From IMG/VR virus record IMGVR_UViG_3300009506_000599, positions 1 through 20,390 of that record: a DNA stretch of 20,390 nucleotides. One strand, given 5' to 3'. The position numbers and the translations under genes are program-made. This DNA comes from a virus. Of this stretch, positions 15,601-20,390 are shown piece by piece; position 1 is the first letter of the stretch; every line of letters starts with the position of its first letter. The notes below the pieces were generated by a model. The model ran no database searches. It saw only the letters and a list, made by a program, of their open reading frames with translations, and was not told the origin of the DNA.

Positions 15601-16349
15601 TCGGCTTCGCGCCAGACCCAGGGGAACGCACGCGGCGTCCCGAAGCTCGTGCCCTCCGCGCCGTAGCTGATCCACCCGTTTGCCGAGAGGATCGTGGTGG
15701 TCCGGTTCACGCCGGTCGGCGCCTGCACGACCGAGCACCCGCCGCCTTGGAAGATCAGGTTGTTGGTCTTCGAGTCTGTCGACCAGTTGGCGAGTTCGCT
15801 CTCCGGGACGAGGCCGAACTTGCAGTAGTCGTCGTCGCCGTTCGCCGCCGCCATCTCGTCCCAGGCGTTGAAGAAGTCCGCGCTGTCCGCAAGGAAACGA
15901 TCGAACTCGACGAGGATGAAAGTGCTGGCCCGGTCGGCGAACGTGGCGATGTCCTGGAGGTCCTCCCAATCGCCACCCTTGTTGAAGAGCGCGCCCTCGT
16001 CGTTCGGTGGGTTCGGGAAGTCGCTGGACCCACCTCTCGTGCGGAACGTGGCGCCTGGAACGATCGTCGCGGCGACCGGCACGATCGACGTCGAGCTGCT
16101 CGACGAGATCGCGATGCGCAGGCGCACCCGCCCGGTCGTCGGAGGCGTCGCATCGAAGAGCACGCAGTTCATCCAGAACGAGACCTTGCGGACCTCGCTG
16201 TAGCGCGCTGGGTTGAGGTAGAAGTTGCCCGGGTCGGGGAGCACCAGGAAGCGCCCGAACGCCGACGGGTTGTTCGAGTTGACGCCCGACCCACTGGAGC
16301 GGATGCACGCGGTTCCGTGCGACTTCGGGTAGCGAAGGCCGAGCGCCAT
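12618..16349 (-). CDS. Tail nozzle-like beta-propeller protein with large N-terminal extension (1243 aa)
   Basis: The C-terminal half resembles tail nozzle proteins (T7 gp12, P22 gp10): an Fn3-like segment at about 570-685 (SYIYRYTFRNCCTGKESDPS), then propeller blades (VDFRNRLFGMGDIPN, RPNRLYISEPLEPECWP, FDRLVICKRRKTYVLTF, GCIAPRSFAQVASGSVWLAE, RGLALFDGRSV, YLLLLPTIQTERG, VYLGDTNGFVWIFDVGD). About 1015-1120 is an inserted small domain, and WRQVVVHKIESFSSQLRVEL is a closing strand set. The first 500 or so residues are not nozzle-like. They are Ser/Gly/Trp-rich and beta-rich, with strands such as VSFWMNCVLFDA and TWNMEMELAAMQL, and may be one or two lectin-type sandwiches. The usual nozzle N-terminus is missing here and is found in the gene immediately upstream. 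More than 20 cysteines are present, including CEIC at 641-644. The start has GGAGG 9 nt upstream and a TGATG overlap. Confidence 0.82.
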   Translation of the reverse strand: MALGLRYPKSHGTACIRSSGSGVNSNNPSAFGRFLVLPDPGNFYLNPARYSEVRKVSFWMNCVLFDATPPTTGRVRLRIAISSSSSTSIVPVAATIVPGATFRTRGGSSDFPNPPNDEGALFNKGGDWEDLQDIATFADRASTFILVEFDRFLADSADFFNAWDEMAAANGDDDYCKFGLVPESELANWSTDSKTNNLIFQGGGCSVVQAPTGVNRTTTILSANGWISYGAEGTSFGTPRAFPWVWREADWDNVTSVHAWSFLPSSGGSGTWNMEMELAAMQLGGGSVTAIQRYTESFSDAIGVSNVDAGHRSLNVLSSLVDGDLLGIEWRKLVGTSIGQPYGYLEIIQEDFNKTVCPHPGSTGGPIAIGEVGHPTQFWYGKGYFDPTWYQGIPESIIRFEELWGGFKAVSAVDVVQQGLIINADTQCDPATSGFNAFIFPHVTSTPVLDFGYKLTAGPITTNNPINLAGARVLIDYASSAVWTTGQPGGSMIAYGLVVPNREFLDLGPLFDLAAFAAEGCAATSAGLGEPPLLIITNGSSIPQKFNPTAAGTAGEIEDAGMPLPFDGELPSFIVDDTSASPAGGLGAGSYIYRYTFRNCCTGKESDPSEVIEVDTTGASPAAKVTFSFAGVRIPGDSQICEICLYRSVLGGQDDSVLAKVGCFNVDEASTFVDELADSELDFFTEGISNLNGPMPCVPIVVDFRNRLFGMGDIPNLTPAGLVSVENGSDIVLGDGAVEWTRCLEGKFIQIAGDCRSYEILKVLPPVSGISPPIARLKLVDAYEGSTDTGLTYSICGRPNRLYISEPLEPECWPAANFLDIEPGDGDRIMGAVSNFDRLVICKRRKTYVLTFRESPALEVIVPSRISSDIGCIAPRSFAQVASGSVWLAERGLALFDGRSVGHVPASENMNDLFTNPDNPLYVRRDRNGRVIDAVGVFYPKREQYLLLLPTIQTERGCNLMLVWDVSLQNITLLKFCQEFQSMEVGKDADGNERVYLGDTNGFVWIFDVGDTDGVGYPNATGQVRGTVAAAGVDEFGADYLQSTAGGFITGGLPGLANLSGVPGLSGALDGDDLGLAGVCLYTRGADAELDDPWTVRTIYAATDDKLFITPPWGSEQPAEGDDFMVGAIEMNCLFKPQNYGTDDMTKRDWRQVVVHKIESFSSQLRVELLPDFSQIDPEELTVVDPVTNETGEGRVFRMDYSKGRQVKPVGRYVHSFMAVRFRNFAPEEPISILLMVTPRTSK

Positions 16350-17248
16350 CAGACCTGCCCTCCAGAGACCGATTCGATCTGCGGGTCCGGCGTGTCGTCA
16401 GTGCGTTGCAGGCCAACCGCGCTGAGCTGCCCGAGGCCCGCGTCCTGGGCTTCCGAGATCGTCCCGGTGAGAGACAGCGACGTGCCGCCGGACGGGATCA
16501 CCGACAAGGTCGCCGTGAACGTGCCGGCGTCGTAGCTGAGGCGCAGGAAGCCGTCCGCCAGCTTCCTCCCGGTCACGTCGCTTTCCGCGAGCAGAGTGCG
16601 GGAGCCGTTCAGGACCAGGTAGAGGTAGGCCCGGTAGGTCGTCTCGTCGGTGACGATCGCGGCCTCCAGGTAGGAGAGCCCGTCAGTCGATCGCTTCACC
16701 ACGACCGACGTGACCTGCTTGGTGCTGAGCGCTTCGAGGCGGTAGTTGGTCTCGACGTAGTAGCTCTGGACTACCGCCGGCTTGAACCACTGCATGAGCT
16801 GCGCGGCGCGCACGAAGTTGTCGGTGTTCTTCGCGTCCAGGTCGTTGAGCTGGAGCGCCCCGAGGAACACCTCGTAGGCGGAGGTGTTGCTCCAGCGGGT
16901 CGTGTCGAGGGTCTCGAAGTCGTCGAACGGCAGCGAGTCGCTGCCCAGGAAGGTCGGCACCTCGAAGGGCGTCCTGACCTTGATGCCGGCTTGGTCGGAG
17001 ACGACGAGATACTCGATGCCGCAGTTGTCCGTGTAGCGGAAGAGCCCGCAGACGACGCCGTCGAACCGCTCGTCGAGCCCCCTGATGAGGCCCTTCCGCT
17101 TCTCCAGGAGGTCGGCTTCGTTGATGACGACGTTGAAGCTGCCGTCCTCCAGGTAGCCGGCACCCGGATCGAGAAGACCGCCCTTCGTGTTCAGGCCGGG
17201 CCACGGTTGGCCCTGCGGTCGCAACGGAAACTCGGTCCACTTCGTCAT
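16349..17248 (-). CDS. Nozzle N-terminal segment plus lectin-like domain (299 aa)
   Basis: Residues 15-93 match the start of tail nozzle proteins: PWPGLNTKGGLLDPGAGYLE, then a NVV strand, LLEKRKGLIRGLDERFDGVV, and YLVVSDQAGIKV, which is the usual first propeller blade. At about 100 the nozzle sequence stops and a new domain begins with DSLPFDDFETLDTTRWSNTS, a pattern common at the start of concanavalin-A/laminin-G-like sandwiches. It continues with regularly spaced strands (YYVETNYRLEAL, SVVVKRSTDGLSYLEAAIV, YRAYLYLVLNGSRTLLAE, GFLRLSYDAGTFTATLSVIP) to about 280. The protein ends soon after, and the rest of a nozzle appears in the next gene. Likely role: an assembled tail part that contributes one nozzle blade and a surface-exposed glycan-binding domain. 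Starts and stops are TGATG overlaps on both sides. Confidence 0.8.
   Translation of the reverse strand: MTKWTEFPLRPQGQPWPGLNTKGGLLDPGAGYLEDGSFNVVINEADLLEKRKGLIRGLDERFDGVVCGLFRYTDNCGIEYLVVSDQAGIKVRTPFEVPTFLGSDSLPFDDFETLDTTRWSNTSAYEVFLGALQLNDLDAKNTDNFVRAAQLMQWFKPAVVQSYYVETNYRLEALSTKQVTSVVVKRSTDGLSYLEAAIVTDETTYRAYLYLVLNGSRTLLAESDVTGRKLADGFLRLSYDAGTFTATLSVIPSGGTSLSLTGTISEAQDAGLGQLSAVGLQRTDDTPDPQIESVSGGQV
16359..16363 (-). promoter_or_regulatory. Shine-Dalgarno (GGAGG) for the 1243-aa nozzle gene
   Basis: GGAGG on the minus strand, 9 nt before the ATG at 16349. It argues that the second half of the nozzle is made from its own start and is not merely the broken remainder of an older fused gene. 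Confidence 0.55.
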
Positions 17249-18921
17249 CAGAACCCCAGCAGGTTGTTCAGCGACGCGGAGCGCGTCAGCGGGATCTCGC
17301 GGGAGACGCCCTGGTCAGCGATCGAGCGGAACACCGTCTGCTTTCCGCTGACCTTGCGGTTGTTCGCCCGGATCAGGGCCTTGGCCTTCTTCATGTAGAC
17401 CCCGCCCATCGTCTGCGAGTTCGCGCTGTCGGTGTCGAGCAAGAGCGCGTGCGCCGCAGCGCCGTAGATCAGCACGTCGATGTGCGCCTGCGGCACGAAC
17501 GGGATCTGCACGTCGGGCTCGCTCGGCACGAGCTGCCGCGCGAAGTATTCGATGATGAGGTAGGGGTCGTTGGTCCCGTTGACCGGGATCTGGTCGTCGC
17601 CGGGCGCCGGGTAGATGTTGATGGTCTTGCGGCCGTCAGGCCCGGTCTGCGCGGGCGTGTAGGAGCGCGGGCGGCCGGCCGTGGTCGTCGCGCCTCCGAG
17701 GAGCTGATGGAACCTCCAGGTGTCCATCTCCCGCAGCGGGACGTCGTTCCAGTTGCCGGGCCTGATGACCTCGACCAGCTCGCAGTCCTCGGGCAGCTCG
17801 TATTCGGAGACGCCGTTGCGCAGGTAGATGCGCTGCGTGCGCCGCATCCAGTCGAAGTAGCCCTCCTCCCGGATGATGTCCGCCTCGGCCTCCAGGACGA
17901 ACTGGAGGTAGGTGTCGAACTTGGTCGCGGCGTTGGTGGTCGCGTTGTATTTCGCGTCGCCGTCCTTCTCGACCAGCGTGATGACGCGGTTCGTGACGTC
18001 GCGGTAGGTGCGAGCGGCCCCGGGCGACGTGCGCACTGGCTGCATCACCGAGCGGAACGTCTCGACCGTGAAGATGCCGCACCGGAGCTGGCTCAGCCCG
18101 GCGAGCGAGAACGGACTCACCCCCGCCGGCTGCGTCGTCAGTGTGCCGCTGAGGAACTCGAAACCAGGGACGCCGATGATGCCCCACAGCGGATCGACGC
18201 GGTCCCGGTAGGTGAGCTTCGGCGTGTTCAGGTTGCGGTCGTTCAGGAAGACGTCCAGGTCGACCTGCGCGTCCTTCCGCTGGATGCGGAGCCGCATGTC
18301 CTGCCAGAAGCCCTTGTAGGGGAGGATGTCGCCCTGGGAGTAGCTGGTGGGGTCGAAGTCCGGGTCGAGGTTCAGGTCGTCGAAGTCGAGCGTCACCTGG
18401 AGCAGCACGACCATGCCGTCGACCTCGGTCGACGACGGCCGCGCGAGCCCGGGCAGCCGCTTCACCGGCATGAACTTGATGAGCTTGAGGATCGGCGCCG
18501 ACCCATCCAGCGGGAAGGTGACGCGGGCTCCGTAGCCCTGGTCGTAGCAGTTCGGATCCTCCTCGACGTTCAGGTCGTAGAGGAGCGGGTCCTTCGTCAT
18601 GCGCGCGAGCAAGGTGAAGCTCGGCGCCGTGGTGATCTCGCCGGTGTCGAGTGCGCTCGGGTCCTCGCCATCGTGGGCGAAGGTGCCCCGGACGACGTAG
18701 TCCGGGCCGTCCATCGCGTCGGCGGTGTAGAGCACCTGCGTCTTCCGCGCGGTGACATCTGACGGGAAGGGGAACTGAGGGCTGATCCCCGAGGGGATCT
18801 CCGCTGCGTTGATCGGGATCACCGCCTCGTCCGCGATGATGACTCCGCCACAAGCCTGCGTGTAGTTGTCCCCGATCTCCCCGTCGGCACGGTCGAACTT
18901 GTCGATGAAGCGGCTCGTCAT
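17248..18921 (-). CDS. Head-tail adaptor (T7 gp11-like) with N-terminal lectin-like extension (557 aa)
   Basis: Residues about 305-557 have adaptor features: RDVTNRVITLVEKDGDAKY and FVLEAEADIIREEGYFDWMR helices, then a strand unit with YLRNGVSEYELPEDCELVEV, RKTINIYPAPGDD, YLIIEYFARQLVPSEPD, and a helical end IDVLIYGAAAHALLLDTD ... YMKKAKALIRANNRK. This matches podovirus adaptors that form a 12-fold ring under the portal. Adaptors of this type are normally 180-260 residues, so the first 290 residues are an addition. They begin FIDKFDRADGEIGDNY, a typical opening of laminin-G/concanavalin-A-like sandwiches. They also contain the strands VDGMVVLLQVTLDF and DMRLRIQRKDAQVDLDVFLN and close at about 290 (CGIFTVETFRSV). 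The start ATG has GAGGA 7 nt upstream (18929-18933) and overlaps the preceding stop as ATGA. Confidence 0.85.
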   Translation of the reverse strand: MTSRFIDKFDRADGEIGDNYTQACGGVIIADEAVIPINAAEIPSGISPQFPFPSDVTARKTQVLYTADAMDGPDYVVRGTFAHDGEDPSALDTGEITTAPSFTLLARMTKDPLLYDLNVEEDPNCYDQGYGARVTFPLDGSAPILKLIKFMPVKRLPGLARPSSTEVDGMVVLLQVTLDFDDLNLDPDFDPTSYSQGDILPYKGFWQDMRLRIQRKDAQVDLDVFLNDRNLNTPKLTYRDRVDPLWGIIGVPGFEFLSGTLTTQPAGVSPFSLAGLSQLRCGIFTVETFRSVMQPVRTSPGAARTYRDVTNRVITLVEKDGDAKYNATTNAATKFDTYLQFVLEAEADIIREEGYFDWMRRTQRIYLRNGVSEYELPEDCELVEVIRPGNWNDVPLREMDTWRFHQLLGGATTTAGRPRSYTPAQTGPDGRKTINIYPAPGDDQIPVNGTNDPYLIIEYFARQLVPSEPDVQIPFVPQAHIDVLIYGAAAHALLLDTDSANSQTMGGVYMKKAKALIRANNRKVSGKQTVFRSIADQGVSREIPLTRSASLNNLLGF

Positions 18922-19385
18922 TCGTCGATCCTCGTGCTGCGGTGACGGTTCAGGTTCTTCGGGTCGGACCAGTAGTCCTTGTCACCCGTCTCACGAATCT
19001 TGCCGTGGTAGAGATCAGCCGGAACAGAGTGCGTCTGACGGATGACCCCGTTGTTGCCGCCGGCTCTGGCGAGCGCGCGACGGTCTTCGATGTGACGCTG
19101 GAAGCGCGCTTCCTCTGCCGCCGCTGATCGCGGACGCGATGTCCTCTGGACACGATGCTGCTCCGGGATGTCGTCGTGGTCTCGACAGCCAGCAGTGTCG
19201 ATGTTGCAGCCGAAGACCCGGTCCATCGACACCCCACACTTCGGGCAGAGCGGGTGAATCGGCGGGTGGAACGGGCGGGCGTCGATGCTCACCGTCGTCC
19301 CGCAGGGATCACACTCGAATGGGTAGATCATCGCTTTCCGACCACTCTGACGTTGCGACCGCAACCGCGTTGGCGGCCACCTCAT
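18918..19385 (-). CDS. FmdB-like zinc-ribbon protein with conserved C-terminal tail (155 aa)
   Basis: From residue 19 the sequence MIYPFECDPCGTTVSIDARP and LCPKCGVSMDRVFGCN gives a CxxC...CxxC zinc ribbon like the small FmdB family (usual start MPxYxFxCxxCG). The middle is charged and helical (AEEARFQRHIEDRRALARAG). The end, SVPADLYHGKIRETGDKDYW then SDPKNLNRHRS, is a tail I associate with zinc-ribbon proteins encoded beside phage capsid genes. The role is unknown; capsid-proximal assembly or regulation is possible. Two starts compete: the ATG at 19385 with an AGAAGGG Shine-Dalgarno (19392-19398) and ATGA coupling, chosen here, and the ATG at 19331 that gives the family-like MIYPFEC start (137 aa) with weaker GGA spacing. 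Confidence 0.72.
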   Translation of the reverse strand: MRWPPTRLRSQRQSGRKAMIYPFECDPCGTTVSIDARPFHPPIHPLCPKCGVSMDRVFGCNIDTAGCRDHDDIPEQHRVQRTSRPRSAAAEEARFQRHIEDRRALARAGGNNGVIRQTHSVPADLYHGKIRETGDKDYWSDPKNLNRHRSTRIDE

Positions 19386-19513
19386 CCGTAGCCCTTCTGA
19401 ATGACGTTCTTCACGACACGCCACTTGCAAACCGTGCAGCGGAGCGTCTGGCGGATGCCAGACCGCTCCGCTGCGGCTTCCGCGCCGCATTTAGGGCAGA
19501 CGCGGCGTGTCAT
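19382..19513 (-). CDS. Mini zinc-ribbon protein (43 aa)
   Basis: This short frame begins at the ATG at 19513, one base after the capsid stop, and ends with a TGA that overlaps the next ATG (ATGA). It reads MTRRVCPKCGAEAAAERSGI, then RQTLRCTVCKWRVVKNVIQK and GYG. The two pairs CPKC and CTVC, 21 residues apart, form a complete treble-clef/zinc-ribbon ligand set, and the rest is basic, so nucleic-acid or protein binding is plausible. No Shine-Dalgarno is evident; expression would depend on coupling to the highly translated capsid gene. The tight coupling and intact cysteine pairs support it as a real gene, although it is too short for a family assignment. Confidence 0.68.
   Translation of the reverse strand: MTRRVCPKCGAEAAAERSGIRQTLRCTVCKWRVVKNVIQKGYG
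19392..19398 (-). promoter_or_regulatory. Shine-Dalgarno (AGAAGGG) favouring the 19385 start
   Basis: AGAAGGG ends 6 nt before the ATG at 19385 and lies in the last codons of the 43-aa gene. It is the reason for choosing the longer zinc-ribbon protein over the start at 19331. Confidence 0.45.
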
Positions 19514-19514
19514 C

Positions 19515-20390
19515 TCACGGGCACCCGCTGACGCCGGTGCAGAGGTCCGTGATGTAGCCGATGGCGTTCGGCGCGAGCACCTCCAGGGTGCCCTCCCACT
19601 CGACCATCCCCTTCGTCGACGAGCCGACCTTCGCCAGCTCGACGGCGAGCACCGGGCGCAGCACCGCGATGCGGAGCTTGCTGGCCTCGGCCGTCGCGAT
19701 CCGGTCGTTCCGCTGGTAGCGGTGCAGGTAGATCCGCTGCGTGCCGAAGTCGCTCTGGTAGAAGTCGACGGTGTTGATGACCGTGCGCTCGTTGACGGGG
19801 ATGTTGTAGCGGACGTTGCTGTTCGGGTTCAGCGTCAGGTTGCTGAGCGAACGCTTCTGCGCCGAGTTGGCCCAGAGAGTGTCCGTCATCGCGCCCTTGG
19901 CCCACATGGCCTCCAGGTGCGCGTTCAGGATGCACTCGTCGATGCAGTCGTCCGGCGACGTGCCGGCGACCGTGGTGACGGTGCCCATCTCGTCCGAGGA
20001 GAGGCCGAGCGTCGTCGCGCAGGTCGGATCGCTGGCCGCCGCGAAGGCGTAGTAGCCGTCCATCTTGCGCGGCAGCACGCCGCCCGTGTTGCCCTGCGCG
20101 GTCTGCGACTGACGGATCGAGTGGACGAGGGCGAACTCGATGAACCGAGCCAGCTCCATCGTCGCCTTCCGGAGCTGGTAGACGTATTCGTCGCGGATGC
20201 CGGCGGTGTTGATGTCCCGCTGGGTATCCGAGACGTCGAACGTCCTCCGGATGATGTGCGTCAGGTTGCAGAGCCGCTTGCGCGGCACGAGCGGGTCGAA
20301 CGTGGCATCGCTGCCTTCCGGCGTGGCCTGCACGTCGGCGTTCCCGTTCGCCGGATCGCCGAAGTCGGCGAGGATGTCCACCAGCCACTC
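19515..20390 (-). CDS. Major capsid protein, SU10/DUF5309 type (5' end truncated by window edge)
   Basis: The frame is open to the right edge and reads EWLVDILADFGDPANGNADV, so the apparent GTG at 20381 is internal: the EW..D.LA segment is a conserved N-terminal stretch in SU10-type capsid proteins. Other family signs are LCNLTHIIRRTFDVSDTQRD, then AGIRDEYVYQLRKATMELAR, FIEFALVHS, and the C-terminal VEWEGTLEVLAPNAIGYITD. An HK97-fold capsid of about 320-350 residues is usual for the family; 291 are visible, so only a short N-terminal part is missing. The extreme C-terminus (LCTGVSGCP) has two cysteines. The stop at 19515 is one base from the next gene. Portal, protease or scaffold genes would be expected just upstream, outside the window. 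Confidence 0.88.
   Translation of the reverse strand, partial: EWLVDILADFGDPANGNADVQATPEGSDATFDPLVPRKRLCNLTHIIRRTFDVSDTQRDINTAGIRDEYVYQLRKATMELARFIEFALVHSIRQSQTAQGNTGGVLPRKMDGYYAFAAASDPTCATTLGLSSDEMGTVTTVAGTSPDDCIDECILNAHLEAMWAKGAMTDTLWANSAQKRSLSNLTLNPNSNVRYNIPVNERTVINTVDFYQSDFGTQRIYLHRYQRNDRIATAEASKLRIAVLRPVLAVELAKVGSSTKGMVEWEGTLEVLAPNAIGYITDLCTGVSGCP

Noticed and set aside
10871-18762. Long plus-strand ORFs opposite the fibre, nozzle and adaptor genes (e.g. 15024-16535, 17449-18762)
   Set aside because: Same reason: mirror-frame shadows of the nozzle and adaptor genes, no domains, no coherent gene order.
20379-20381. GTG at 20379-20381 as the capsid start
   Set aside because: The frame continues to the window edge as EWLV, part of a conserved N-terminal stretch, so the gene starts outside the window.
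19510-20388. 292-aa Arg/His-rich minus-strand ORF opposite in frame to the capsid
   Set aside because: It is an out-of-frame reading of the capsid gene, low-complexity and without any family feature.

Overview
This window is a stretch of the virion-morphogenesis region of a tailed bacteriophage with podovirus-like (short-tailed, T7/SU10-like) architecture. It may be a free phage contig or a prophage; nothing in the window decides between them. Every gene I can support is on the minus strand, so transcription runs from the right end (position 20390) to the left end (position 1). The DNA is GC-rich and essentially 100% coding. The only gap between consecutive genes is one base; all other junctions are TGATG, TAATG, ATGA or GTGA start/stop overlaps or longer overlaps. 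I see no tRNA, CRISPR array, insertion sequence, integrase or terminator. The many long plus-strand ORFs are antisense shadows of high-GC genes.

Layout in transcription order. (1) 20390-19515: major capsid protein of the SU10/DUF5309 type, 5' end off the window. (2) 19513-18918: two small zinc-ribbon proteins, 43 aa and about 155 aa. (3) 18921-17248: head-tail adaptor (T7 gp11-like) with an N-terminal extension of about 290 residues that looks like a lectin-type beta sandwich. (4) 17248-12618: two genes that together look like one tail nozzle (T7 gp12/P22 gp10-like), with lectin-like sequence between the two nozzle parts. (5) 12618-10640: a widespread phage structural protein (FDRLRVSEP family) and a tail-fibre-tip-like protein. 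(6) 10643-1728: three probable ejection/internal virion proteins (292, 485 and 2222 aa). The largest carries an HEQAH zincin motif and a C-terminal LPD38-like region. (7) 1731-927: three very small proteins (a lipoprotein, a helical protein and a single-TM protein), in a position where podoviruses often carry lysis functions. (8) 949-431: a Fis-type helix-turn-helix protein. (9) 645-1: an exported protein, 3' end off the window, which overlaps the previous gene by 215 nt.

How the genes fit together: capsid, adaptor, nozzle, fibre-like proteins and ejection proteins form the usual head-to-tail order of a podovirus late operon. Unusual here are the lectin-like additions in the adaptor and the split nozzle, a possible peptidase inside the giant ejection protein, and a sigma54-activator-style DNA-binding domain beside the putative lysis genes. 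The host is not identifiable from the window. The end of the exported protein weakly recalls secreted proteins of Planctomycetota, but this is only an impression.
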